Assembly (NCBI GenBank): GCA_033764725.1 | Contig: JANRIR010000084.1 | Location: 1-64,000, forward strand | DNA: 64,000 bases | Source of the DNA: RI-43 sp033764725 | Lineage (GTDB): Bacteria; Pseudomonadota; Alphaproteobacteria; Caulobacterales; Aquidulcibacteraceae | Reading direction: 5' to 3' | Shown: positions 8,918-16,326 of the stretch, piece by piece | Layout of the letters: the number at the start of each line of letters is the position of its first letter | Position numbering within the stretch: the stretch's first letter is position 1 | Notes under the pieces: model-generated | Told to the model about the DNA's origin: nothing | Databases searched by the model: none | Seen by the model: the letters and a program-made list of their open reading frames with translations, nothing else | Made by a program: the position numbers and the translations under genes

Positions 8918-9007
8918 GACAAGGCTGCCTGTCATTTCGCCAAGCGTCCATGTCATAATGACAAGCGTACTTGTCATATTAGGGCGTGCCTGTCAAGCAC
9001 CCTTGTC
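8918..9007. promoter_or_regulatory. Candidate operator array of the XRE operon
   Basis: TGTCAT occurs at 8930, 8951 and 8972, exactly 21 bp apart, and TGTCAA follows at 8991. The first two units share TGTCATnnnGnCAAGCGT. A perfect 8-bp inverted repeat ATGACAAG/CTTGTCAT with a CGTA spacer sits at 8958-8977, and GACA-N8-TGTC also occurs at 8918-8933. On the minus strand TTGACA (8996-8991) could be a -35 box, so a bound repressor would cover the promoter. The assignment to the adjacent XRE protein is inference. Confidence 0.7.
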
Positions 9008-9020
9008 TCCCAGGGGCCGG

Positions 9021-10463
9021 TCAGGCGGTCGGATCGAAGTGGACGCCTTGGGCGAGCGGCAGATCGGCGCCGAAATTCACCGTCTGGGTCTGGCGGCGCA
9101 TATAGGCCTTCCAGGCGTCGGCGCCGCTTTCGCGCCCCCCGCCGGTCTCCTTCTCGCCGCCGAACGCGCCGCCGATTTCGGCGCCTGAGGGGCCGGTGTT
9201 GACGTTGGCGATGCCGCAATCGGATCCGACGGCCGAGAGGAAAGTTTCGGCTTCACGCATATTTTGCGTGAACAACGAAGAAGACAGACCCTGCGGGACG
9301 TCGCGGAGCATCGCGATGGCGTCGTCGAAATCGCGATAGCGCAACACATAGAGGATGGGCGCGAAGGTCTCCGTGCGCACGATGGCGGTCTGTTGCGGCA
9401 TCTCCACCAGCGCCGGGCGAACATAGAAGCTCTTCGCGCCATTGACGTCGACGCGTTCGCCGCCGGAGGCCGCGCCGCCTTCAACGGCGGCCTGCGCCAA
9501 TGCCGCTTGCATCGCTGCGAACGCGTCGCCGTCGATGAGCGGACCGACGAGCGTGGAGGCGTCGCGCGGATCGCCGACGGCCAATGACGCGTACGCCGCG
9601 CGCAGCGGCGTAAGCACGGCGTCGGCCACATCCTCGTGCACGATCAGGCGGCGCAGCGTGGTGCAGCGCTGCCCGGCCGTGCCGACGGCGGAAAAGCAGA
9701 TCGCGCGCACCGCCATGGCGAGATCAGCGCTGGGTGCGACGATCATCGCGGCGTTGCCGCCCAATTCGAGCAGCGTGCGCTTCAGAGCGGCGGCGGCGCG
9801 CGCCGCGACGGCCTTGCCCATGCGCGTCGAGCCGGTGGCGGAAATAAGATCGCACGCCTCGGCCAGCGCCGCGCCCTCCTGCGCGCCGCCATGCACGACG
9901 GCGACAAGACCGGGCGGCGCATCGCCGAAGCGCGCCATGGCTTCGTGCACTGTATCCAGCACGGCGTCGGCGCACAGCGGCGTCTTTTCGCTGGGCTTCC
10001 ACAAAACCGCATTGCCGCACACCAGCGCCAAGGCGGCGTTCCAGGCATAGACCGCGACCGGAAAATTGAACGCGGAAATCACGCCGACGACGCCCAAGGG
10101 ATGCCAGCGTTCGATGAGGTGATGGCGCGGCCGCTCCGACGCGATGGTGAGGCCGTACAATTGCCGCGACAGGCCGACGGCGAAATCGCAGATGTCGATC
10201 ATCTCCTGCACTTCGCCGCGCGCTTCAGAGAGGATTTTGCCGTTCTCGAGGCATACAAGCTGCGCCAGCGACTCCTTGCGCACGCGCAGGATTTCGCCCC
10301 ACAGCCGCACCAATTCGCCGCGCCGCGGCGCCGGAATTTCGCGCCACGCCCAGAACGCCGATCGCGCAGCGGCGACCTTCGCGGCGATGTCCGCCGGCGC
10401 ATCGGCCGTGACCGCGCCGATCGGCGCGCCGTCGATCGGCGACGTGGAGACGATGCGGCGCAC
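9021..10463 (-). CDS. Aldehyde dehydrogenase, ALDH7 / alpha-aminoadipic semialdehyde dehydrogenase type
   Basis: A 480-residue NAD(P)-dependent aldehyde dehydrogenase. The catalytic Cys is in GTAGQRCTTLRR, the general-base Glu in LLELGGNAA, the NAD motif in SATGSTRMG, and the proton-relay Asn in ISAFNFPVA. The C-terminal stretch NVNTGPSGAEIGGAFGGEK with GGGRESGADAWK is the signature of the ALDH7 group (piperideine-6-carboxylate dehydrogenase, AmaB/Pcd), which oxidises alpha-aminoadipate semialdehyde in lysine catabolism. No other lysine-degradation gene is next to it, so the substrate is inferred from family only. It ends 3 bp before the dCTP deaminase stop codon region on the same strand, suggesting one transcript. 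Confidence 0.93.
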   Translation of the reverse strand: MRRIVSTSPIDGAPIGAVTADAPADIAAKVAAARSAFWAWREIPAPRRGELVRLWGEILRVRKESLAQLVCLENGKILSEARGEVQEMIDICDFAVGLSRQLYGLTIASERPRHHLIERWHPLGVVGVISAFNFPVAVYAWNAALALVCGNAVLWKPSEKTPLCADAVLDTVHEAMARFGDAPPGLVAVVHGGAQEGAALAEACDLISATGSTRMGKAVAARAAAALKRTLLELGGNAAMIVAPSADLAMAVRAICFSAVGTAGQRCTTLRRLIVHEDVADAVLTPLRAAYASLAVGDPRDASTLVGPLIDGDAFAAMQAALAQAAVEGGAASGGERVDVNGAKSFYVRPALVEMPQQTAIVRTETFAPILYVLRYRDFDDAIAMLRDVPQGLSSSLFTQNMREAETFLSAVGSDCGIANVNTGPSGAEIGGAFGGEKETGGGRESGADAWKAYMRRQTQTVNFGADLPLAQGVHFDPTA

Positions 10464-10466
10464 CGC

Positions 10467-11471
10467 TCAGCGCCAGGCCGAAAAGTGCTTCGACAATTTG
10501 AGCCCCTGGCCCTGATAATTCGAACCCGCTTCGCCATAGAGCCGCTCGGCAGGGCCGCACAGCGGTTCGTAGACGAGCTTGCCGACGGGCTGGCCGTCCT
10601 CGAGGAAGAACGGCACGTCCCGCGAGCGCACTTCGAGCACGGCGCGTCCCGTATTGGGGCTCACGCCGAAGCCCGGATCGAAGAAGCCGGCATAATGGGC
10701 GCGAAACTCGCCCAGCTCCGGCCGGATCGGCGCCATTTCGGCCGCCTCGTCCGGCGCGATCAGAACATTTTCCTTGGATGCGAAAATATAAAACTGCCCG
10801 GGATCGAGCACGACGCGGCCGTGCCGCGCTTCGAGCGGCTCCCAATAATCGCGCGGATCATAGGCGCCGATGCGCTCGACGTCGATGACGCCCGAATGGC
10901 GCTTGGCGCGAAAACCGACGGGGCCCTGCATCGACAGATCGATCGTGAAATCCACGTCGCGGCGGGGATGGGGCGGGCCGCGCCGCAAGCGCAATTGCGA
11001 CAACGCCGCACCCGTGCGCGCGAGAATCGAAAACGTGCACGGGCTGATCTCGGCCCACAGCGGCCCTTCATAGCCGGCCGGCACATGGTCGAACGCGCTG
11101 GCGTGATCGACGATCAGGCGCGTGAAGACATCGATGCGCCCGGTCGAGCTCTTGGGATTGGCCGCGCCATGCAGGTGCGGCGGCAGCGCAGCGATTTCCT
11201 GCAATTGCGCAAGATAGACGCAGCCCGTCTCGAGCACGGCGCCCTCGCGCAGATCGATGCGGTGCATCACCAATTGATCGTCGAGGCGCTCGGCGACGCG
11301 CGCGGCGCCGGGCAGAAAGCTGGCGCGCAGCCGATAGGCCGTCTCGCCGAGGCGCAAGTCCAGGCTGGCCGGCTGGATCTGGTCGGCGAGGAACGGCGCG
11401 TTCGCCCGAATGAAGCCGCGCTCGATCGCGCGCTTGAGCTCTGTATCGGGAAGGACGCCATGCGTGGCCAT
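10467..11471 (-). CDS. dcd: 2'-deoxycytidine 5'-triphosphate deaminase (two-domain alphaproteobacterial type)
   Basis: The 334-residue protein begins MATHGVLPDTELKRAIERGFI and contains DQIQPASLDLRLG, the N-terminal motif of dCTP deaminases. A second, partly repeated half follows with DPGFG and FEDG-like stretches. This roughly 330-350-residue form is typical of Alphaproteobacteria; the common enzyme is about 190 residues. It converts dCTP to dUTP for dTTP synthesis. AGAGGTG lies about 7 nt before ATG 11471. The frame stays open up to 11765, but that extension overlaps the divergent acyltransferase and has no deaminase similarity. The symbol is used for function; it is not orthologous in length to E. 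coli Dcd. Confidence 0.88.
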   Translation of the reverse strand: MATHGVLPDTELKRAIERGFIRANAPFLADQIQPASLDLRLGETAYRLRASFLPGAARVAERLDDQLVMHRIDLREGAVLETGCVYLAQLQEIAALPPHLHGAANPKSSTGRIDVFTRLIVDHASAFDHVPAGYEGPLWAEISPCTFSILARTGAALSQLRLRRGPPHPRRDVDFTIDLSMQGPVGFRAKRHSGVIDVERIGAYDPRDYWEPLEARHGRVVLDPGQFYIFASKENVLIAPDEAAEMAPIRPELGEFRAHYAGFFDPGFGVSPNTGRAVLEVRSRDVPFFLEDGQPVGKLVYEPLCGPAERLYGEAGSNYQGQGLKLSKHFSAWR

Positions 11472-11640
11472 GCTGAGCACCTCTGTGCGCGCCGCCCGGC
11501 GCGCAACGCAGCGCTTGGTAGCCGATGCCCCCATGATCACCAAGTGGGCCGCGTCAGGCTGAGGGGTTGCGCGTCGACCGCAAGCGGCTATCCAAGCGCG
11601 GCGCGCGCGAATGGCGTCGCGCGGTGCGGGGGACGAAGCA

Positions 11641-12789
11641 ATGGCGCGGACGCTCGGCGCGGTGCTGGACCAGTGCAAGGGGTTCGGCCCGGGTTTTGAT
11701 TTCATGCGCGTGTTCTTGGCAGCGGCGGTGCTGAGCTGGCACAGCGTCGGCATCGCCAATGGCAATTATGCGCTGCTAAAATCAACGCCGCTCTGGATCG
11801 TCGAATTCGTCACGCTGCCGCTGTTCTTTGCGCTGAGCGGCTTTCTCGTGGCGGCGAGCGCCACGCGGCTATCGCTGCGCAGCTTTCTCACCAATCGGGG
11901 CCTGCGCATCGTGCCCGCACTCGCGGTCGACATTCTGATCTGCGCGCTCATCCTCGGCCCTTTGCTGACGACGCGCCCGCTTTCGGAGTATTTTAAGCAC
12001 CCGGATTTCTTTCGATATTTCGCCAATATCGTCGGCTGGGTGCATTACGATTTGCCCGGAGTCTTCGAAACCAATCCCTCGCCGCGGGTGAACGGCGCCT
12101 TGTGGACCGTGCCGTTCGAAATCGGGTGCTATGCGGCGCTCAGCGTGCTGATCGCCCTGCGGCTGCACAACAAGGCGTGGGCGCTTGCGGCGTCGGGCTT
12201 TGGCCTGCTGATCGCCGCTGTGCTCGTTGAGCGTTTAGGCGTGATGGCGCGTCTACCGGAACTTGCCGCGAAATTCGTCGATGCGTTGCTGTTCGATCGC
12301 GGCGCGCGGCTCATTCCGGCGTTTCTGCTGGGCGCGCTTGTCTACAGACTGCGCCACGCGCTGCCGTATTCGTGGGGCCTTGGCCTGGCGATCGCGGCCG
12401 CCGGCTCCGTGCTCGCGGTTCTCGGCGACCAAAGTCTCACGCGCGACGCGACCTTGAGCCTGATCGCCACGCCGCTCATGGCCTACATGATCGCGCTCTT
12501 GGGGCTGACGCCCTTGCCCAAGCTGCCTTTCTACAGCACTGGCGACTATTCCTACGGCCTCTATCTCTATCACGTGCCTATGCAGCAGACGGTCGTCTTC
12601 CTTGTTCCCGGAGCGGGCCCGCTGCTCGTGCTGCTGATCAGCCTGCCTGTCACTTCGGCGCTGGCGGCGCTGTCGTGGTGGTGCGTTGAAAAACCTGTTC
12701 TGGCTTTGCGCAAACATGCGGCGTTTGCCAATTGGATGCGCGCAGCCCATGGCGCAGGCGTGGAGGAACGCCCGAGGTCTCCTGTGTAA
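11641..12789 (+). CDS. Acyltransferase family 3 membrane protein
   Basis: About 382 residues with roughly ten membrane helices and the acyltransferase-3 pattern. The putative catalytic His is in FDFMRVFLAAAVLSWHS near the N-terminus, followed by FFALSGFLVAASATR, the arginine-containing GLRIVPAL, and GDYSYGLYLYHVPMQQ toward the C-terminus. Such proteins O-acylate surface sugars, lipids or peptidoglycan at the inner membrane. A GGGGGA sits about 8 nt before ATG 11641; an in-frame ATG at 11611 is possible but lacks a Shine-Dalgarno. No dedicated glycan cluster is immediately adjacent, although a sugar-precursor block begins 3.5 kb downstream. Confidence 0.92.
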   Translation: MARTLGAVLDQCKGFGPGFDFMRVFLAAAVLSWHSVGIANGNYALLKSTPLWIVEFVTLPLFFALSGFLVAASATRLSLRSFLTNRGLRIVPALAVDILICALILGPLLTTRPLSEYFKHPDFFRYFANIVGWVHYDLPGVFETNPSPRVNGALWTVPFEIGCYAALSVLIALRLHNKAWALAASGFGLLIAAVLVERLGVMARLPELAAKFVDALLFDRGARLIPAFLLGALVYRLRHALPYSWGLGLAIAAAGSVLAVLGDQSLTRDATLSLIATPLMAYMIALLGLTPLPKLPFYSTGDYSYGLYLYHVPMQQTVVFLVPGAGPLLVLLISLPVTSALAALSWWCVEKPVLALRKHAAFANWMRAAHGAGVEERPRSPV

Positions 12790-12806
12790 ATTGCGCGACA
12801 TGGCCA

Positions 12807-13571
12807 TCACGACAAGGCGTAATGCGCGATCACCGAGCGCGGCGGGATCGCCGCTTTGCGGCTTGAGCGGTGAAACGAGCCATTGTGCACCACCCATGCC
12901 TCGTCGCCCCGCACCACGACGCCCTCGGCATAATTGACGCCGGGCAACACGTATCGCTGCATCAATCGACCATCGAAGCCATATTGATGCAGCGCATCGT
13001 GATCCGCGCACCACAGCGCGCCCGCAGCCACGCACAAGCCATCTCCAACCCTGACGCTGAAGCGCGGCGCAGGCTCGTTCATCCGCCACACCTTACGTTT
13101 CGCGAGCGCCCAGACGGCGCCGCTCCGCGACACCGCCACGCCGTTCGCCCACGGGAGCGAAAAGCGCGCCAATTGGCGCCCCGATCGATCAATGCGCCGC
13201 ACAAGGCCTTCAAGCGGACTGGCGTACCAGATTGAGCCGTCCTTCAGCGCCGCGACGCCCTGCACGGAGCCGTGTTGAAAATACAAAGGCGCGAGCTTCA
13301 ACTCGCCGTGCTTGCGGAAGTGCGCATCGAGAAAAACGATCGACGGATCGTAGGTGGTTTGCGGATCGGTGGCGCGGCCGTCATTTCCCACCACCCATCC
13401 CCCGGTGACAGGGTCCAGCGACAATCCAGTCGCGGAAAATCCACCGCCCGGACCCGCCCCGCCGGCGGCGTCCGGCAGAACGTGCATGCCGAGCAGACGC
13501 GCCTCGACAGCGCCAAACGCGCACGAGGCCGCCGCCGCCGCGACAGCGGTAAGAAAGGCTCGTCTGTCCAC
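12807..13571 (-). CDS. Exported beta-propeller-like protein, Tat-type signal
   Basis: From the GTG at 13571 the 254-residue protein starts VDRRAFLTAVAAAAASCAFGAVEA, a twin-arginine-like signal ending near residue 24. The mature part has repeated strands with DG/NG turns (FDGRLMQRYVLPG, KDGSIWYASPLEG, SRSGAVWALA), resembling SMP-30/NHL-type propellers but short, with perhaps four blades. No catalytic motif is recognised. The frame stays open to an ATG at 13637, but the extra 22 residues are Cys-rich and look non-coding. Its stop lies 17 bp from the convergent acyltransferase stop. Function unknown. Confidence 0.72.
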   Translation of the reverse strand: MDRRAFLTAVAAAAASCAFGAVEARLLGMHVLPDAAGGAGPGGGFSATGLSLDPVTGGWVVGNDGRATDPQTTYDPSIVFLDAHFRKHGELKLAPLYFQHGSVQGVAALKDGSIWYASPLEGLVRRIDRSGRQLARFSLPWANGVAVSRSGAVWALAKRKVWRMNEPAPRFSVRVGDGLCVAAGALWCADHDALHQYGFDGRLMQRYVLPGVNYAEGVVVRGDEAWVVHNGSFHRSSRKAAIPPRSVIAHYALS

Positions 13572-13643
13572 GCTCGCCAATCGCCACTTTAGGTTGCAGT
13601 GAGTTTTGCAGCAATCAGAAATGGGCAAAAGACGCAAGAGCGC

Positions 13644-13671
13644 TTGACGCGGGACCGCCGGGCGTTATCGC
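13644..13671 (+). promoter_or_regulatory. Candidate promoter for the SAM-II riboswitch/metZ transcript
   Basis: TTGACG at 13644-13649 is followed 15-16 bp later by TTATCG/TATCGC (13665-13671). Transcription would then begin a few bases before the SAM-II aptamer at 13676, which is the expected layout. The -10 element is weak. Confidence 0.4.
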
Positions 13672-13675
13672 CAGG

Positions 13676-13728
13676 GAGCGCCGATTTGAGCTCAGCTTGC
13701 GGGGCGCGTTACAAATGCCGCTAAACGA
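13676..13728 (+). ncRNA. SAM-II riboswitch (metA motif) upstream of metZ
   Basis: The leader carries the conserved SAM-II order. Stem P1 pairs GCGCC (13678-13682) with GGCGC (13703-13707); its loop begins GATTTGAGC, and after TTGC and GCGCGTTACAAATG comes GCTAAA (13720-13725). That last element pairs back to TTTGAGC (13685-13691) as the pseudoknot. This matches the SAM-II consensus pattern GCGCYGATTTRA ... TTGC ... GCGCGT-A-AAATG ... GCTAAA. The ribosome-binding region GAGAGGA follows directly before the metZ ATG, so SAM binding would block translation initiation. The class is known from Alphaproteobacteria ahead of metA/metX/metZ. Confidence 0.88.
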
Positions 13729-13737
13729 GAGGATCGC

Positions 13738-14925
13738 ATGTCAGACGACGCTTCCCCGCCGCGGCTCGCCACGCAGCTCGTGCGCGCAGGCCTTTCCCGC
13801 TCGCAGAACAAAGAGACCGCCGAAGCGATCTATCTGACCTCCGGCTTCGTCTATGACAACGCCGCGGAGGCCGATGCGCGCTTTGCTGGAACCTCGCCCG
13901 GCTATCTCTACGGGCGCTACGCCAACCCCACCGTTCGCGTGTTCGAAGAGCGCATGATGGCGCTGGAGGGCGCCGAAGAAGCGCTGGCCACGGGCTCCGG
14001 CATGGCGGCGGTGCAGGCGGCCTTGATGGCCAATTTGAAAGCCGGAGACCGTGTGATTGGCGCGCGGGCGATGTTTTCGTCGTGCCTGTGGATCCTCGAC
14101 ACGCTCCTGCCGCGCTTCGGCGTGGCGGTGGAGCTCGTCGACGGCGACGACCTCGACCAATGGCGCGCGGCGGCCGCCCGCGGCGTAACGCTGGCGCTGA
14201 TCGAAACGCCCGCCAATCCGACGCTCACCGCCGTCGATATCGCCGCAGTGGCCGACATCGTGCACGCCGCCGGCGGCAAGCTGATCGTCGACAACGCCTT
14301 CGCCAGCCCGGTGCTGCAAAAGCCGCTGACCTTCGGCGCCGATCTCGTCGTCTATTCCGCCACCAAACATATCGACGGCCAGGGCCGCACGCTGGGCGGG
14401 ATCGTCCTCGGCGCAAAAGCGCTGATCGACGAAGGCGTCCGCGAGTTCCTGCGCCACACCGGGCCGGCGCTGTCGCCGTTCAACGCCTGGGTCCTGGCCA
14501 AGGGGCTTGAGACGATCGTTCTCCGCGTCGAGAAGCAATCCGAGACCGCCGCGGCGCTGGCCGAGCGTTTCGCCGGCCACGCCAAGATCGCCAGGCTCCT
14601 CTATCCGCACCACAAGGCGCATCCGCATCGCGCGCTGCACCAGCGCCAGATGCGCCGCGGCGGCACGCTGATCGCGTTCGACGTCGCGGGCGGCCGCGCC
14701 GGCGCTTGGCGCTTTCTCGATGCGCTCAAGCTGATCGATATCTCCAACAATCTCGGCGACTCCAAATCGCTCGCCACCCATCCCGAAACCACGACCCATC
14801 GCCGGCTCTCGGAGGAGGCCCGCGCCCATATCGGCGTCGCCGGCGGCACGATCCGGCTCAGCGTCGGCCTGGAGGACGCCGAAGACCTCGCCGAGGATCT
14901 CGACCAGGCGCTTGCGGCGGTCTGA
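13738..14925 (+). CDS. metZ: O-succinylhomoserine sulfhydrylase (MetZ)
   Basis: A 395-residue Cys/Met-metabolism PLP enzyme. The PLP lysine is in SATKHIDGQGRTLGG. Other family signatures are YGRYANPTVRVFEERM near the N-terminus, the GSGMAAVQAAL phosphate-binding loop, and the C-terminal GDSKSLATHPETTTH. The N-terminal form TQLVRAGLSRSQNKETAEAIYLTSGFVY is characteristic of MetZ. It makes homocysteine directly from O-succinylhomoserine and sulfide, so it uses the sulfide made downstream of cysDNC. The SAM-II riboswitch ahead of it gives feedback control by S-adenosylmethionine. Confidence 0.95.
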   Translation: MSDDASPPRLATQLVRAGLSRSQNKETAEAIYLTSGFVYDNAAEADARFAGTSPGYLYGRYANPTVRVFEERMMALEGAEEALATGSGMAAVQAALMANLKAGDRVIGARAMFSSCLWILDTLLPRFGVAVELVDGDDLDQWRAAAARGVTLALIETPANPTLTAVDIAAVADIVHAAGGKLIVDNAFASPVLQKPLTFGADLVVYSATKHIDGQGRTLGGIVLGAKALIDEGVREFLRHTGPALSPFNAWVLAKGLETIVLRVEKQSETAAALAERFAGHAKIARLLYPHHKAHPHRALHQRQMRRGGTLIAFDVAGGRAGAWRFLDALKLIDISNNLGDSKSLATHPETTTHRRLSEEARAHIGVAGGTIRLSVGLEDAEDLAEDLDQALAAV

Positions 14926-15076
14926 CGGCTTTCACAGCCCTGTCGCATTGACGCGCGGCGCGCGCCGGTCCTAGCCTCGCCGGCGGATCGGGCGCTTCTC
15001 CCCTGGATGGAGGTCGCGCTTGGGAACGCCCCTCCGCGGCCCGGGTTGGTTGCAATAGGCGGATCAGGAGGCGCGC

Positions 15077-15682
15077 ATGCGCGTGCAGGTTTCCGGCCGA
15101 CAGCTTGATGTCGGCGAGGCGCTGCGAACGAGGATCGAAACGGAGCTTGAAGCCGGAATCGTGAAATATTTCGGCCGCCCGACCGACGGGACGGTGACGG
15201 TGAGCCGAGCCGGCGTCGGGTTCGAGGTGGATTGCATGGTCCACCTGGCGTCGGGAATCACCTTGCAATCCCAGGGCGAGGGGTCCGACGCCCACGGCGC
15301 CTTCGACGACGCCCTCTCGAAGCTCGAAAAGCGGGTCCGGCGCTATAAGAGGCGCCTTAAAAATCATCACGCGGACAACAAGTCCCCCCTTCCCGCGGAA
15401 GACGCGGCGGCGTATGTGCTCGCGCCGCTGAATGGTGATGAGGACGCTGCGGCCGATGCGGTCGAGGCGAACGGGGTCGAAGCCGGCCCCCTGGTGATCG
15501 CGGAGACGACGATCCCGGTGCGGACCATGACGGTCTCGATGGCGGTGCTGCAACTGGAGGTGACGGACGCCCCGGCGCTTCTGTTTCGCAACGCCGCCCA
15601 TCGCGGGCTGAACATGGTGTACCGGCGGTCCGATGGAAACATCGGCTGGGTCGATCCGGAACGCGCCGGCGGCCGCAGCTAA
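15077..15682 (+). CDS. hpf: Ribosome hibernation promoting factor, long form
   Basis: A 201-residue long HPF. The N-terminal domain (about 1-110, MRVQVSGRQLDVGEALRTRIE and KLEKRVRRYKRRLKNHHAD) binds the 30S decoding centre. A linker leads to the C-terminal dimerisation domain (about 140-195, TMTVSMAVLQLEVTDAPALLFRNAAHRGLNMVYRRSDGNIGWVDP), which joins two ribosomes into inactive 100S particles in stationary phase. AGGAGG is 6 nt upstream of the ATG. A TTGACG at 14948 could be part of a promoter. The gene precedes ptsN, as in many proteobacteria, but rpoN is not beside it here. Confidence 0.95.
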   Translation: MRVQVSGRQLDVGEALRTRIETELEAGIVKYFGRPTDGTVTVSRAGVGFEVDCMVHLASGITLQSQGEGSDAHGAFDDALSKLEKRVRRYKRRLKNHHADNKSPLPAEDAAAYVLAPLNGDEDAAADAVEANGVEAGPLVIAETTIPVRTMTVSMAVLQLEVTDAPALLFRNAAHRGLNMVYRRSDGNIGWVDPERAGGRS

Positions 15683-15752
15683 GGCGGCGCGGTCCGTGCA
15701 GTGACGCTCCAGGCCGGGGGCAGTCCCCGCGTCTGCGCCAAGGTGATGGGAC

Positions 15753-16220
15753 ATGGGCGATATCAAAGACTTGATCCTGCCCGGCGCGGTCTTGCCTCGG
15801 CTTGGCGCGACCTCGAAGCGCGGCGTTCTCCAGGCCTTGGCCGAGGCGCTCGCCAAGGAGGCTGGCGTCGATCCGCGCGCGGCGTTCGACGCCGTGCTGC
15901 TGCGCGAGCGCCTCTCCGGCACCGGCATGGGCGAAGGCGTCGCCATCCCCCATGCCCGCATCGCCGGCCTGACGCGCCCGGTCGGCGGCTTCGCCCGGCT
16001 GGAGACCCCGATCGATTTCGACGCCCTCGACGGCCGCCCGGCCGACCTGGTGTTCATGCTGCTCGCCCCGGCCGATCGCGGGGCCGACCACCTTAAGGCG
16101 CTCGCCCGCGTGTCGCGCGCGTTCCGCCGCCCGGCGGTCCGCGAGCGCCTGCGCGGCGCGCGCGGGCTGGAGGATCTCCAGGCGGTGTTCGAATCGAGCC
16201 TCAAAAGCGACGCCGCCTGA
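15753..16220 (+). CDS. ptsN: Nitrogen-regulatory phosphotransferase EIIA-Ntr (PtsN)
   Basis: A 155-residue EIIA of the nitrogen phosphotransferase system. The phospho-accepting His is in GEGVAIPHARI near residue 67. The surrounding pattern LSGTGMGEG and DFDALDGRPADLVFMLLAP is typical. PtsN-type proteins take phosphate from NPr and regulate nitrogen, potassium and stress functions through protein contacts. AAGGTGA lies about 7 nt before the ATG. It sits 70 bp after hpf, probably on the same transcript. Confidence 0.95.
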   Translation: MGDIKDLILPGAVLPRLGATSKRGVLQALAEALAKEAGVDPRAAFDAVLLRERLSGTGMGEGVAIPHARIAGLTRPVGGFARLETPIDFDALDGRPADLVFMLLAPADRGADHLKALARVSRAFRRPAVRERLRGARGLEDLQAVFESSLKSDAA

Positions 16221-16326
16221 CCGGCGGGTCGGAATAGCTGCGCAGCGTCAACACGTTACAGACGCATAAGCTTGAGGAAACGGGAACGATTGGTCATGCA
16301 TAGCAGCGCCGAGGAGCGCTGCGCGG

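Noticed and set aside
8901..8951. Longer start for the XRE-linked membrane protein at 8951
   Set aside because: It would translate the operator repeats; the ATG at 8900 has its own ribosome-binding site.
11472..11765. Long N-terminal extension of the dCTP deaminase
   Set aside because: It overlaps the divergent acyltransferase and shows no deaminase similarity; ATG 11471 has a good Shine-Dalgarno.
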